The notes beneath the pieces were generated by a model that ran no database searches, was not told the origin of the DNA, and saw only the letters and a program-made list of their open reading frames with translations. Positions 1 to 9,246 of a DNA stretch of 64,000 bases are shown here, one piece after another (position 1 is the first letter of the stretch; every line of letters begins with the position of its first letter). Made by a program: the position numbers and the translations under genes. Location: positions 248,001-312,000 of the forward strand of contig NZ_JAAOLX010000006.1 of the NCBI RefSeq assembly GCF_011601265.1. Reading direction: 5' to 3'. Source of the stretch: Iodobacter violaceini. GTDB lineage: Bacteria > Pseudomonadota > Gammaproteobacteria > Burkholderiales > Chitinibacteraceae.

Positions 1-1170
1 GGTAATAACTTCAATTTCTTGTTGGCCCATTACCAGGCTGCGCTCGGTGATTTCCAACTTGATGCGGTTCGGGGCCAGCTGATGTTTTTTGCACAGAGCG
101 GCCAGGTTTTCTATAAACATCGGTGAAGCTAAATCTGCACCTGATAAATTAACAGAGACAGCAATATCCGTGTTTGCAAGCTGTGCTAAATCAGAGACCA
201 CCTTTTCCAGCACAAATTGTGTCAGCAGGCTGATCTGGCCGTTTTCTTCGGCATAGCCAATAAACAGATCAGGGCTGATTTTGGAGCCATTTTGTCTTTT
301 CCAGCGTAATAGCGCCTCGGCAGAACTCACTTCTCCGGTAGCCAGAGCCACAATCGGCTGATAATGCACTTCAAATTCGCCTAGCCGCAGCCCTTCGATA
401 ATCTCCAGCCCCATGGTAAAACTGCGGCGGGTAAACCAAATAGTAATCCCAATAAAAACAAGACAAATGATGCTGCATAGCGGCAGCAAATCTTCAAAAT
501 AGTCCTGCCACGCGCGCTGCAATTCTTTAGGGGGCAGATAGGCAGTAATGACATACTCAGGATTCGTTTTGCTCACCCTGAACCGGCTTAGCCATGTATT
601 GTCTGGTTTCTTCTTTGCACCCTGGCTGCTGGCCAGTATCCGATGATTCAACACGGCTTCAATATACAAGCCGCGTTTTTTTACCGGCAGAATATCCACT
701 AAATACAGGGAATCCAACGCGGCGTAATGCGGGCCGGGCCCATATAAAACAGAACGCTTAGGAAGATCACCTTTAAACTCAAACCAAAGCGAGCGCCCCA
801 TGGTGGTTTTCTGATCCCACTTTGGCAAAGGATAAACCTGACGGCTGGAGGCAGAGCACTTCACAATACCATCAGGCGCATACAAAACATTCCGCACAAA
901 CAGCTCATCAAAGGCTATCTCACCCAAGCGTTGCTGGTGCTCTTCACTACAGTCATTTAAGGCTGAATTATTTAGTTTATCTAAAAATTGACTGCTTACT
1001 GTAAACACACGATCACTGCGTAACATGGCTTGTTCTGCAATATCCTGCAGATAGTTCTGTAACTCTTTTTTTGCCTGCGCTCTTGCCAGCCAGGCCGCAA
1101 ACAGTGTTACTGCCACACAGGCAAGAATCGAGATTAAAATGGCTTGCCAGAATAGTTTCTTTTTGCGCAT
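1..1170 (-). CDS. CSS-motif sensor / EAL-domain c-di-GMP phosphodiesterase (3' end beyond window)
   Basis: The reading frame is open on the minus strand from the ATG at 1170 to the first base of the window, so the C-terminus is missing. Residues about 8-28 form a transmembrane helix. A periplasmic region follows that contains the Cys-Ser pair at C105-S106 typical of CSS-motif sensor domains. A second membrane helix lies at about residues 220-240. The EAL domain then begins with an E-V-H-Y-Q-P-I-V stretch and the E285-A-L signature, followed by the S-V-N-L-S and L-E-I-T-E motifs. EAL domains hydrolyse cyclic di-GMP, and in CSS-EAL proteins activity is tied to the redox state of the periplasmic cysteines. 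The second CSS cysteine position was not verified. The input signal is unknown. Confidence 0.85.
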   Translation of the reverse strand, partial: MRKKKLFWQAILISILACVAVTLFAAWLARAQAKKELQNYLQDIAEQAMLRSDRVFTVSSQFLDKLNNSALNDCSEEHQQRLGEIAFDELFVRNVLYAPDGIVKCSASSRQVYPLPKWDQKTTMGRSLWFEFKGDLPKRSVLYGPGPHYAALDSLYLVDILPVKKRGLYIEAVLNHRILASSQGAKKKPDNTWLSRFRVSKTNPEYVITAYLPPKELQRAWQDYFEDLLPLCSIICLVFIGITIWFTRRSFTMGLEIIEGLRLGEFEVHYQPIVALATGEVSSAEALLRWKRQNGSKISPDLFIGYAEENGQISLLTQFVLEKVVSDLAQLANTDIAVSVNLSGADLASPMFIENLAALCKKHQLAPNRIKLEITERSLVMGQQEIEVIT

Positions 1171-1237
1171 ATGATTATGCTTACATCCTATATTTAGCAA
1201 AACGTCTCTTATCGTAATCTCTTTACCTTAGCCAAGC

Positions 1238-1924
1238 ATGACCCTATATACAAATCACACTTTTATCGCATATGAGCACCCTGATTTTCTGGTTGCCATC
1301 AAACCTGCTGGCCTGTCTTTTCATCAGGAAGACGGAGAAGCCGGCTTTGTAGAAGTATTACGCCAGGCACTAGATGACATGCCACTTTGGCCGGTACACA
1401 GGCTGGATAAGCTAACCTCAGGTTTGCTGCTTTTTGCCAAAAGTGCAGAAGCAGCCCGCTACTTTGGCGAAGCCTTTGCTGAGCACCGGATTAATAAATA
1501 TTACCTGGCCCTTTCAGATAAAAAACCATCCAAAAAACAGGGCTGGATCAAGGGGGCGATGGAAAAGGGCAGGGGAGGATCGTGGCGCTTATGCCGGGAA
1601 GGTGAATTAAAAGCCACCACGCAATTCTTTAGTTATGGAGATATACAAACAGGTAAGCGGCTGTTTGTGCTCAGGCCGCTCAGTGGGCGCACCCATCAGT
1701 TGCGTGTAGCGCTTAAAAGCCTGGGCAGCCCTATTTTGGGTGATGAGCGCTATGGCGGCACGCCTGCGGATCGCGGCTATTTACATGCATGGGCTTTAGA
1801 TTTTGATTATCAGGGAGAACAGCAGCAAATTTTGCTGGCCCCGGAAACAGGATTGGCTTTTCAGGGGATTGAAGCGCAACTTGCAGAGATCTCAGCGCCC
1901 TGGGATTTAGCCTGGCCGAAATAG
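1238..1924 (+). CDS. RluA-family RNA pseudouridine synthase
   Basis: This 228-residue protein carries the RluA signature H-R-L-D-K-L-T-S-G-L-L-L near residue 54, where the Asp is the catalytic residue that attacks the uracil ring. A later S-G-R-T-H-Q-L-R-V motif and the G-D-E-R-Y-G block are also family hallmarks. It is shorter than RluC or RluD and has no N-terminal S4 domain, so it resembles the compact TruC/RluA type that modifies one site in tRNA or 23S rRNA. The exact target cannot be read from the sequence. The gene stands alone between two divergent signalling loci. Confidence 0.88.
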   Translation: MTLYTNHTFIAYEHPDFLVAIKPAGLSFHQEDGEAGFVEVLRQALDDMPLWPVHRLDKLTSGLLLFAKSAEAARYFGEAFAEHRINKYYLALSDKKPSKKQGWIKGAMEKGRGGSWRLCREGELKATTQFFSYGDIQTGKRLFVLRPLSGRTHQLRVALKSLGSPILGDERYGGTPADRGYLHAWALDFDYQGEQQQILLAPETGLAFQGIEAQLAEISAPWDLAWPK

Positions 1925-2041
1925 CTATGGATAATTTTCATTCAGGTAGTTGTACTCTGCACTTTCGCGAAGCGACTAAAATCTGTTGCACGCTGCGCTT
2001 CGGGTACGCCTTAAGCTTTGTGATCTTTTCGCTTAAGCCTG

Positions 2042-2093
2042 TTGGGTTACGCCTGTTTATCCGCTAAAACCCGCGTATTATTGTCTAACCCAA
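2042..2093. repeat. Short inverted repeat in the 1925-2108 gap
   Basis: The 184-base gap between the pseudouridine synthase and the response regulator contains TTGGGTTA at 2042-2049 and its exact complement TAACCCAA at 2086-2093. The genes are convergent, so the hairpin may serve termination, but there is no clear T-tract. The GGGTTA core is shared with the stronger palindrome at 24367-24405, which suggests a dispersed repeat family. Confidence 0.4.
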
Positions 2094-2108
2094 ACTACGC
2101 CCTGGCAC

Positions 2109-2876
2109 CTACCTGCCTTCACTTTCCAGTTTTTTAAGCTCTTTAATCACATGCTGCTGCCTGCGGCTTACTGCAAGGCGCTCGGGTAAATCGCGCAAAA
2201 TCACCTGCCAGTGCGCTTCGCTGCCCCCTACCGCAGATTTTTCAAAGCCCGACATCATGTCGCGCGCAACAAGGCAATTACGATGAATACGCACAAAGTG
2301 ATTGCCAAATTCTTCTTCTAAACGGGTCAGCGAATCTTCCAGCAAATACTCACGATCGCGCGTGCGCAAAGTAATGTATTTTTGCTCGGCTTTTAAGTAA
2401 TACGCATCAGAAACCGGGATTAAATGCACCCGGCCACGCTCTGTAACGCTGAAATGTGTGCGGGCATGGCTGGCTGGCTCTGCTTGCGATCTGGCGGTGC
2501 GCATGTCCTGCACCCGTTTTAAAGCAGAAATCAGCCGCTCTTTACGAATCGGTTTTAAGAGGTAATCAACGGCCCGTACCTCAAATGCGGCCACACCGTA
2601 TTCTTCAAAAGCTGTAGCAAAAATCACCACAGGCGGGTGTGAAAAATGGCTTAGCTCCCGGGCCAGCTCAATGCCACTCATTTGTGGCATTTGAATATCC
2701 ACAATCACCGCATCGGCATCAGCTTCGGCTAAGGCAGCAAGGGCGGCCATACCGCTGGTAGCGGTACCCACCACATCATGCGGGCACTCGTCAGCAACGT
2801 CGGCCAGCACATCTTGCAGCCTGCGCAAGGCGGGTATTTCATCATCAACAAGAAAAAGGCGCAGTGGCGTTCCCAT
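2109..2876 (-). CDS. LytTR-family response regulator (AlgR type)
   Basis: The 255-residue protein has an N-terminal receiver domain (about residues 5-125) with the acidic D-D-E pocket at 11-13, the phospho-acceptor Asp in the A-V-I-V-D-I-Q-M-P stretch near residue 60, and the conserved Lys in Y-L-L-K-P-I. The C-terminal third, with motifs such as Y-L-K-A-E-Q-K-Y-I and R-I-H-R-N-C-L-V, is a LytTR DNA-binding domain. It is the partner of the kinase encoded immediately upstream, and their frames overlap by 32 bases. In pseudomonads AlgR controls twitching, alginate and virulence; the regulon here is unknown. Confidence 0.9.
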   Translation of the reverse strand: MGTPLRLFLVDDEIPALRRLQDVLADVADECPHDVVGTATSGMAALAALAEADADAVIVDIQMPQMSGIELARELSHFSHPPVVIFATAFEEYGVAAFEVRAVDYLLKPIRKERLISALKRVQDMRTARSQAEPASHARTHFSVTERGRVHLIPVSDAYYLKAEQKYITLRTRDREYLLEDSLTRLEEEFGNHFVRIHRNCLVARDMMSGFEKSAVGGSEAHWQVILRDLPERLAVSRRQQHVIKELKKLESEGR

Positions 2877-3897
2877 GGGGAATCTCCCGGTAAGGCAAGA
2901 CGATATGTACTTGATAATAGTCGTTATTCGCGTAAGTGCTTAAATTGGCTTCAGCATCAAAGTGGAGCAACAGCCGCTGACGAATATTTTGCAGCGCCAT
3001 TCCATTGCCCTTATGCTGGCTCACCGTCCCTGCTGGCGGCAGAGAATTTTTAATACCCAAATGAATGTGTTTATCTTTTTCTGCAATGCTGATCATTACC
3101 GGCCCGGGATCTAAAATGGGCTCTACTCCGTAATAAATCGCATTTTCCAGCAGGGGCTGTAATAAAAGCGGGGGAAGGGCGGCCATCAAAGAAGATGGCG
3201 CAATATCCCACTCCACTTTTAGCCTGTCCCCCAAACGCACAGCTTCAATATTCAGATAACGGCGCGCGACTTCCAGCTCACATTCCACCGTGGAAAGCTG
3301 CTGCTTATCAACCATGACCACCCTGAACAAATCAGCGAGGTCTTCCAGAACCTGCTCTGCACGCCTTGGCTCGCTGCGTATTAAGGACAGCACCGCATTC
3401 AGGCTATTAAAAAAGAAATGCGGCCTGATTCTTGCCTGCAAGGCCGCCAATCTTGCTTCTGTCAGCCTTGGTGACAATGATTTCCAGCGTAAACGCAGAT
3501 AAAGCATCACAGACACTACCAACATCATGGTAAACAGAAGCGCAGGAAGCAAGGCCGTTGCAGGCTGTAATACAGAGAACAAGACTTTTCTCTGGCCAAA
3601 AACCAGCAGCATAGCCAGTGCGCTCACAGCCAAAGTGCCCGTGCGATAAGAGAAACGATTCAACCAGGGCATTACAACAGACAGCACCAATAAAGTGCCC
3701 AGCAGCGGTGGCTCTGCCCACATTGCCGCCTCGCCCAGCCTGAGCGGCCACTCCTCCCATGCAGAAAGCCCCAGCAATACGTAAGCCAGCATACCAAGGT
3801 GAATAAGCAGCAAAATACGCAGCATCACCCCAAAATTACGGAAATCAGGAATCGGGACCGGCTCTTCAGTCGATTGCTCAAGCAGCATACGATTCAT
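2845..3897 (-). CDS. LytS/AlgZ-type sensor histidine kinase
   Basis: The 350-residue protein starts with several hydrophobic helices (about residues 25-145) and continues with the His_kinase domain of the LytS/YehU class. The phospho-acceptor His lies in the motif R-I-R-P-H-F-F-F-N-S-L-N near residue 160. The C-terminus has an HATPase-like region with an L-L-E-N-A-I-Y-Y-G N-box and a G-N-G-M-A-L-Q-N-I block. The family phosphorylates LytTR regulators, and the regulator gene follows with a 32-base overlap, so the two are almost certainly one two-component system. There is no recognisable periplasmic sensor domain, so the membrane region may sense the signal. Confidence 0.88.
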   Translation of the reverse strand: MNRMLLEQSTEEPVPIPDFRNFGVMLRILLLIHLGMLAYVLLGLSAWEEWPLRLGEAAMWAEPPLLGTLLVLSVVMPWLNRFSYRTGTLAVSALAMLLVFGQRKVLFSVLQPATALLPALLFTMMLVVSVMLYLRLRWKSLSPRLTEARLAALQARIRPHFFFNSLNAVLSLIRSEPRRAEQVLEDLADLFRVVMVDKQQLSTVECELEVARRYLNIEAVRLGDRLKVEWDIAPSSLMAALPPLLLQPLLENAIYYGVEPILDPGPVMISIAEKDKHIHLGIKNSLPPAGTVSQHKGNGMALQNIRQRLLLHFDAEANLSTYANNDYYQVHIVLPYREIPHGNATAPFSC

Positions 3898-4079
3898 CCA
3901 TTTGCGTACCTACAACGTCATGATCTAAATTGAAAAAACAACCATCTTCATAAAAACCCACACAGCTGGCGGCCAACCCATTTTTGCACCAGAACTGGAT
4001 CACACCTAAATCAAAACATCTCATGACTCATCGTCATATTGTTACCTACACTATAAGGAACCCACTCCGAGCCTGCTGA

Positions 4080-5576
4080 ATGTCTCTTGCCATTGTTCAT
4101 AGCCGCGCCATGATCGGAATAGAAGCAAGCGCCGTGCTGGTGGAAATCCATCTGGCCAACGGTTTACCGGCTTTTAATCTGGTAGGGCTGCCCGATTTAG
4201 AGGTCAAAGAAAGCAGGGAGCGCGTGCGGGCGGCTTTGGCTGTGTGTGGTTTTGAATTTCCAAACCGGCGCATCACCGTCAACCTTGCCCCTGCCGACTT
4301 ACCCAAATCATCCGGTCTGTTTGACTTACCCATTGCTGTAGGCATTCTGGCAGCCAGTGGCCAGCTTCCTTTAGAGCCGCTGAATGATTTTGAGTTCGCC
4401 GGCGAATTAGGGCTATCGGGTGAATTACGCTCTGTTCGTGGTGCGCTGGGTATGGCCTGGGCCGCCCAAGCCGTGGGCAGAACGCTGATTCTGCCCGCAG
4501 AAAGCGCAGCAGAAGCCGCCTTACTCAGCAGCGCCAGCGTGCGGTCTGCCAATCATCTGATGCAAGTTTGCAGACATTTACTCGGCAGTGATCAACTTCC
4601 ACTGGCCACCCCGGTCGCCATCGAAGCCCCGCCAGCCACGCCCGATTTAAGCGAGGTAAAAGGGCAACAACAGGCCAAACGCGCTTTAGAAATTGCGGCA
4701 GCGGGCAGGCACAGCCTGCTCCTTATCGGGCCTCCGGGCACGGGTAAATCCATGCTGGCACAGCGTTTACCCAGCTTACTGCCCGAGATGAGCGAGCTGG
4801 AAGCGCTGGAAGCAGCCAGAATTCAATCTTTAGGCCGGGAGCGCCTGGATGCCAGCCGCTTTGGGATCAGAGCTTACAGATCCCCGCATCACACCGCATC
4901 GGCAGTGGCCTTAGTTGGCGGGGGCAGTGTGCCACAACCGGGTGAAATTTCACTGGCGCATCATGGAGTGTTGTTTTTAGACGAATTACCAGAATTTGAC
5001 AGAAAGGTATTGGAAGTCTTGCGAGAGCCACTAGAAAGCCAGAAAATCCACATCGCCCGGGCGGCACATTCCACCGAATTTCCGGCTGATTTTCAATTAA
5101 TTGCTGCTATGAACCCCTGCCCCTGCGGTTTTTTAGGACACCCTAAAAAAGCCTGCCGCTGCACACCAGATCAAATTGCCCGTTACCGCGGTAAATTATC
5201 CGGCCCGTTTATGGATCGGATCGATTTAGTGATTGAGGTGCCACTATTACCAGAAACCACCCTGCTTGCCGCAGCGACCGGCGAGAGCTCAGCCCTTGTC
5301 AGAAAACGGGTCGCCACGGCCCACCAGATGCAGGCAGCGCGGCAAAATACACCGAACTCCCGCTTAAGTGGCAAGCTGCTGGAACAACACTGCCCGCTCG
5401 ATGAGGAAGCGCGCAGCCTGCTGCAAAGCGCCATCCAAAAATTATCGCTTTCCGCCCGCGCCACCCACCGGGTGCTTAAAGTAGCCAGAACTATTGCCGA
5501 TCTGGCAGGGGATGAAGCCATCAGTACGGCACATATTGCCGAAGCAATCCAATACCGGCGCGGCCTTGGCGGATAA
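4080..5576 (+). CDS. comM: YifB/ComM-family Mg-chelatase-like AAA+ ATPase
   Basis: This 498-residue protein has the N-terminal YifB fold (S-L-A-I-V-H-S-R-A onward). A central AAA+ module carries Walker A G-P-P-G-T-G-K-S near residue 220 and Walker B V-L-F-L-D-E-L-P-E near 300. Four cysteines in the N-P-C-P-C-G-F and C-R-C motifs are conserved in the family, and a Mg-chelatase C-terminal domain follows. ComM is a hexameric helicase that promotes branch migration during integration of DNA taken up by natural transformation. Its presence fits a naturally competent neisserial relative. It is a single gene with its own upstream region. Confidence 0.92.
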   Translation: MSLAIVHSRAMIGIEASAVLVEIHLANGLPAFNLVGLPDLEVKESRERVRAALAVCGFEFPNRRITVNLAPADLPKSSGLFDLPIAVGILAASGQLPLEPLNDFEFAGELGLSGELRSVRGALGMAWAAQAVGRTLILPAESAAEAALLSSASVRSANHLMQVCRHLLGSDQLPLATPVAIEAPPATPDLSEVKGQQQAKRALEIAAAGRHSLLLIGPPGTGKSMLAQRLPSLLPEMSELEALEAARIQSLGRERLDASRFGIRAYRSPHHTASAVALVGGGSVPQPGEISLAHHGVLFLDELPEFDRKVLEVLREPLESQKIHIARAAHSTEFPADFQLIAAMNPCPCGFLGHPKKACRCTPDQIARYRGKLSGPFMDRIDLVIEVPLLPETTLLAAATGESSALVRKRVATAHQMQAARQNTPNSRLSGKLLEQHCPLDEEARSLLQSAIQKLSLSARATHRVLKVARTIADLAGDEAISTAHIAEAIQYRRGLGG

Positions 5577-5780
5577 TGAATATACGAGCCTCTTTCTGTT
5601 GAGATACAACGATGCAGGATTGCCGGTAACCCTCCACGGAAATGTGGTTTTTTAAAACTTTATAGGAAGCGCTGACAAGCACTAAACAAGGTGAACTCCG
5701 GCCCTGCAGGTTTTATTTATGTGTCCTTGTGGTAGTTATATTTGTCTCAGCTTGCTAGACTCGCGACAACTTTAGTAATC

Positions 5781-5796
5781 GGTTTCACGTGAAACA
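5781..5796. promoter_or_regulatory. parS centromere site abutting the parE start codon
   Basis: GGTTTCACGTGAAACA matches the parS consensus TGTTTCACGTGAAACA at 15 of 16 positions, and its core is a perfect palindrome. The last A is the first base of the parE ATG. The in-frame TGA at 5790-5792, inside parS, rules out an earlier start, so parS occupies exactly the place of a Shine-Dalgarno sequence. ParB, encoded at 54.7 kb, is the expected ligand. Confidence 0.9.
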
Positions 5797-7772
5797 TGGC
5801 AACTCCTAAATACGACGAATCTTCCGTTAAGGTTTTAAAAGGCCTTGATCCCGTCCGGCACCGTCCCGGTATGTACACCCGCACCGATAATCCCCTGCAT
5901 ATCTGCCAGGAGGTGATCGACAACGCCGCCGACGAGGCTTTGGGCGGCTATGCCACTCAAATTGACGTGGTGCTGTACCGCAATCAAAGTGTGCGCGTCA
6001 GCGATAATGGCCGTGGTATTCCGGTTGGGCTGCACCCTGAAGAAGGCGTGCCGACGGTGCAAGTTGTATTTACCCAGCTGCATGCCGGCGGTAAATTCGA
6101 TAAAAAAGACGGCGGTGCTTACGCGTTTTCCGGTGGTTTGCATGGTGTGGGCGTTTCGGTTACCAACGCTTTATCCACGCGTTTAGAAGTAGAAGTCAAA
6201 CGTGAAGGCCAGCAGCATCGCCTTGTATTTGGCTCAGGGGAAGTCATCGAGCCACTGGTGGTACTGGGCACATGTGCCAAAAAAGACAGCGGCACCAGTG
6301 TTTATGTAGAGCCCGATCCAAAGTACTTTGATTCGCCCAATATCCCGCTGGCCGATCTGGAACATCAGCTCAAATCCAAGGCAGTGCTCTTACCGGGCTT
6401 AGTCGTCAACCTGGCCATCGAGCAGCCTAATGGCGAACTGATCAATAAAAGCTGGTGCTACCCGGATGGCTTAACGGGCTATTTATCCGAGATAGTAGCC
6501 GGCTACAACCAGCTGATCCCTATTTTTGAAGGCGAGAAATATATCGAGCAGGTTGACGATACATTCTCGCTGGGAGAAGGCTGCGCATGGGCGCTGACCT
6601 GGACAGAAGACGGCCCGGTTAACCGCGAATCCTATGTAAACCTGATTACTACGCCATCGGGCGGCACGCACGAATCGGGCCTGCGCGACGGCGTGTTTCA
6701 GGCAGTTAAAACCTTTATTGAATTCCACAGCCTGCTGCCTAAGGGCGTGAAAGTGCTGCCGGAAGACTTGTTTGGCCGCTGTTCTTTCGTACTTTCGGCC
6801 AAGATTCTGGACCCACAATTCCAAGGCCAGACCAAAGACAAGCTCACCAGCCGCGATGGCTTAAAGCTGGTTTCAACTGTAGTGCGCTCGCCATTTGAAA
6901 TCTGGCTGAATCAGCACGTTGATCTGGCTAAAAAACTGGCCGAGCTGTGTATCCGTGCAGCGCAGGCGCGGCAAAAGAATTCGCAAAAAGTAGAAAAGAA
7001 AAAATCTTCTGGCGTAGCCGTTTTACCCGGCAAGCTCACCGATTGCGCATCGGATGAAAGCGAGCGCTGCGAGCTGTTTTTAGTAGAGGGTGATTCGGCG
7101 GGTGGCTCGGCCAAGCAAGGCCGCGATAAGGATTTTCAGGCCATTCTGCCGCTGCGCGGTAAAGTGCTGAACACTTGGGAAGTCGATCGCGATCAGATTT
7201 TTGCCAATAATGAAGTGCACGATATGGCAGTGGCCATTGGCGTTGATCCGCATACCCTGGATGATGTCAAAGCCGATTTATCAGGCCTGCGCTACGGCAA
7301 GATCATCATTATGTCGGATGCGGACGTAGACGGCAGCCATATTCAGGTACTGCTGCTGACACTGTTTTACCGCCATTTCCCTCAACTGATTGCCCAGGGC
7401 CATGTGTTTGTGGCGCAACCACCGCTGTATCGCGTGGATGTGGCTGGCAGCGGCAAGGCCAAACCACCGCGTAAATTCTATGCACTGGATGAAGGCGAGC
7501 TGACCGCAATTTTAGATAAGCTGCGTGTAGAAAAAATCCGCGAAAACGCATGGAGCATCAGCCGCTTTAAAGGTCTCGGGGAAATGAATGCCGAGCAATT
7601 ATTCGACACCACAATGAACCCGGATACCCGCCGCATGCTGCGGGTAGGCATTAACGACGATGTGGCGCTTAACACCCGTGAGCTGATGCATATGCTGATG
7701 GGTAAAACTGAAGCCAGCAGCCGCAAGGCATGGCTGGAAGCGCGGGGTAATGAAGCCGAGGCCGATGTTTAA
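5796..7772 (+). CDS. parE: DNA topoisomerase IV subunit B
   Basis: The 658-residue ParE is full length for betaproteobacteria. It contains the GHKL ATPase motifs N-A-A-D-E-A-L-G-G-Y, D-N-G-R-G-I-P and G-L-H-G-V-G-V-S, the transducer domain, and the TOPRIM motifs E-G-D-S-A-G-G-S and D-A-D-V-D-G-S-H. With ParC it forms the heterotetramer that decatenates daughter chromosomes. The start is fixed by an in-frame stop only two codons upstream. No Shine-Dalgarno sequence is present because a parS site fills the preceding 16 bases. ParE rather than GyrB is favoured by the M-A-T-P-K-Y-D-E-S-S-V-K-V-L-K-G-L start and the absence of the GyrB C-terminal insertion. Confidence 0.95.
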   Translation: MATPKYDESSVKVLKGLDPVRHRPGMYTRTDNPLHICQEVIDNAADEALGGYATQIDVVLYRNQSVRVSDNGRGIPVGLHPEEGVPTVQVVFTQLHAGGKFDKKDGGAYAFSGGLHGVGVSVTNALSTRLEVEVKREGQQHRLVFGSGEVIEPLVVLGTCAKKDSGTSVYVEPDPKYFDSPNIPLADLEHQLKSKAVLLPGLVVNLAIEQPNGELINKSWCYPDGLTGYLSEIVAGYNQLIPIFEGEKYIEQVDDTFSLGEGCAWALTWTEDGPVNRESYVNLITTPSGGTHESGLRDGVFQAVKTFIEFHSLLPKGVKVLPEDLFGRCSFVLSAKILDPQFQGQTKDKLTSRDGLKLVSTVVRSPFEIWLNQHVDLAKKLAELCIRAAQARQKNSQKVEKKKSSGVAVLPGKLTDCASDESERCELFLVEGDSAGGSAKQGRDKDFQAILPLRGKVLNTWEVDRDQIFANNEVHDMAVAIGVDPHTLDDVKADLSGLRYGKIIIMSDADVDGSHIQVLLLTLFYRHFPQLIAQGHVFVAQPPLYRVDVAGSGKAKPPRKFYALDEGELTAILDKLRVEKIRENAWSISRFKGLGEMNAEQLFDTTMNPDTRRMLRVGINDDVALNTRELMHMLMGKTEASSRKAWLEARGNEAEADV

Positions 7773-7796
7773 GCCTGATGTGATTTAAACCGCCAT

Positions 7797-7835
7797 AAAA
7801 AAAGGGCCGCAGATTTTATCCTGCGGCCCTTTTTA
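7797..7835. terminator. Bidirectional intrinsic terminator after parE and the M48 gene
   Basis: A GGGCCGCAG stem pairs with CTGCGGCCC around an 8-base loop. It is flanked by an A-run on the left and a T-run on the right, so it can serve both convergent genes. Confidence 0.88.
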
Positions 7836-7840
7836 TTAAA

Positions 7841-9178
7841 TTACTTTAAGAATTTAAGAAATTTACCCAGCGATGTTGTTGATTCCGGCGCTTCACTGCC
7901 AGCGTCAGATTCATCAAAAGCGGGGGAGCAATCATGTGGCAAAGCATCTGTATCCACTTTACCCTTTACGCTGCAAGCCCAGCTGACCGAGCCATCATCA
8001 CCTGCAGAAGGGCTGAGAATGATCTCTTTATCCTGATGAGGCGCGTTAAGCGCTAAGCTTATTTCAGCCGATTCAGGATTGATTTCTACACTTTTAATCA
8101 GGCTCTTCGCCGGAATTTTAAAGCCCAATGCTTCAACGGCTTCCGGCATATATTGGTTTTCTTCGTAGAAGTTTCCTGCCAGCTTGGCCGCCACCATGCC
8201 CTCAGTATAAGCCTGGCTTAATTCCACCTGTGTTTTAGCATTTAGTGCTTTCGTCTGGTACTTGGAATACGCAGAGATAGAAACCGGCAACAGAATCAGC
8301 AGCAAATAGATATAAACAACCATCGCGCCAATTAAACCAAAACCTGTGTTTGGAATCGTGGCAGAAATAATCCATGCAAAGATATTACGGCGTGGAAATA
8401 CCGCAGCATCACCGTTTTCTATGCGGGCAACCCGCTTACAAAGCCATGGGTAATCTGCGGTTAATTCATTCACAGCCATCCAGAAACCATCTGTATCCTG
8501 GGCCTGAGCAATATAGGCCTGAGTATTCAGGTTTTTCCAGCGGCTGCTGCCGGCTGCTAATACCGCCAGAGCATGCACAGCGCTTTGTTTATTGCTTGTG
8601 CAGGCTAAGCCGTACTGATCACAGCTGTATTCTCTGGCACGGGAGTACGCAGTGCCGAGCAGGGGAATCCAGCTGGCAAAAACCAGCCACCAGTGATGCA
8701 CTAAATGCTTTTGTGCAATATGACCCAGCTCGTGGCCGATATAGAAATTGAGCGCCTCGTTATCATCCTGCAAAGCATCGACAATATCGCTGAGCAGCAC
8801 CACGTAATAGCGGCGTAAAAAACGGGTGGCAAATGCATTTAAAGCGCCATTACCGGTCATTAAATAGAATTCCGGCTGTTTTTTCAGCCCGATCATCTGG
8901 CAGCAATTTTGAAAACGGGTATGTAAATCAGGAAACTGCTCAGCAGTAACTCGCACGCCATTGCCGCGTACATAAGAAATAAAATATGAAAACCCAAATA
9001 AGCCGATGAGATAAAGCACCAGCATAATGATCCAGATAATGCCAAAGGTGACCAGCGTTAAAGCCAGCCAGCTCAGCCCTGAAATCACCGCCATGATCAC
9101 AAACAGGCGGCGCTCGTTAGCGTATGGCCTGATGACTGCCCTTTGGGGATGAATTGATGATGTACCCTGCTCTTCCAT
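7841..9178 (-). CDS. M48 metallopeptidase fused to a type IV pilin-like module
   Basis: I place the start at the ATG at 9178, preceded by AGAGG, giving 445 residues; an upstream start at 9211 would add 11. Two membrane helices (about 26-69) precede a zinc peptidase domain with H-E-L-G-H at 149-153 and the third ligand in A-R-E-Y-S-C-D (E183). The C-terminal half resembles a whole type IV pilin. It has T-G-F-G-L-I-G-A-M-V-V with G279-F280 at the prepilin cleavage position, a long hydrophobic helix, an N-F-Y-E-E-N-Q-Y-M-P segment, and a terminal S-W-A-C...L-P-H-D-C disulphide loop (C402, C417). Pilin Glu5 is replaced by Gly. A Ser/Glu-rich tail ends the protein. The peptidase call is firm; the pilin relation is my motif comparison. 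Confidence 0.85.
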   Translation of the reverse strand: MEEQGTSSIHPQRAVIRPYANERRLFVIMAVISGLSWLALTLVTFGIIWIIMLVLYLIGLFGFSYFISYVRGNGVRVTAEQFPDLHTRFQNCCQMIGLKKQPEFYLMTGNGALNAFATRFLRRYYVVLLSDIVDALQDDNEALNFYIGHELGHIAQKHLVHHWWLVFASWIPLLGTAYSRAREYSCDQYGLACTSNKQSAVHALAVLAAGSSRWKNLNTQAYIAQAQDTDGFWMAVNELTADYPWLCKRVARIENGDAAVFPRRNIFAWIISATIPNTGFGLIGAMVVYIYLLLILLPVSISAYSKYQTKALNAKTQVELSQAYTEGMVAAKLAGNFYEENQYMPEAVEALGFKIPAKSLIKSVEINPESAEISLALNAPHQDKEIILSPSAGDDGSVSWACSVKGKVDTDALPHDCSPAFDESDAGSEAPESTTSLGKFLKFLK

Positions 9179-9246
9179 GATGCCTCTGCTGACTTTTTTG
9201 CAAAGCAGCAATTATAGCGTTTTAATCGCAAATTACTTAAACGAAT

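Noticed and set aside
4097-4552. Antisense open frames in comM, parE, atpA, atpD and other highly expressed genes
   Set aside because: These are shadow frames caused by codon bias in the real genes. They have no ribosome-binding sites or recognisable domains.
6171-6182. DnaA-box-like TTATCCACG inside parE
   Set aside because: A single 8/9 match in coding sequence is expected by chance and is not clustered.
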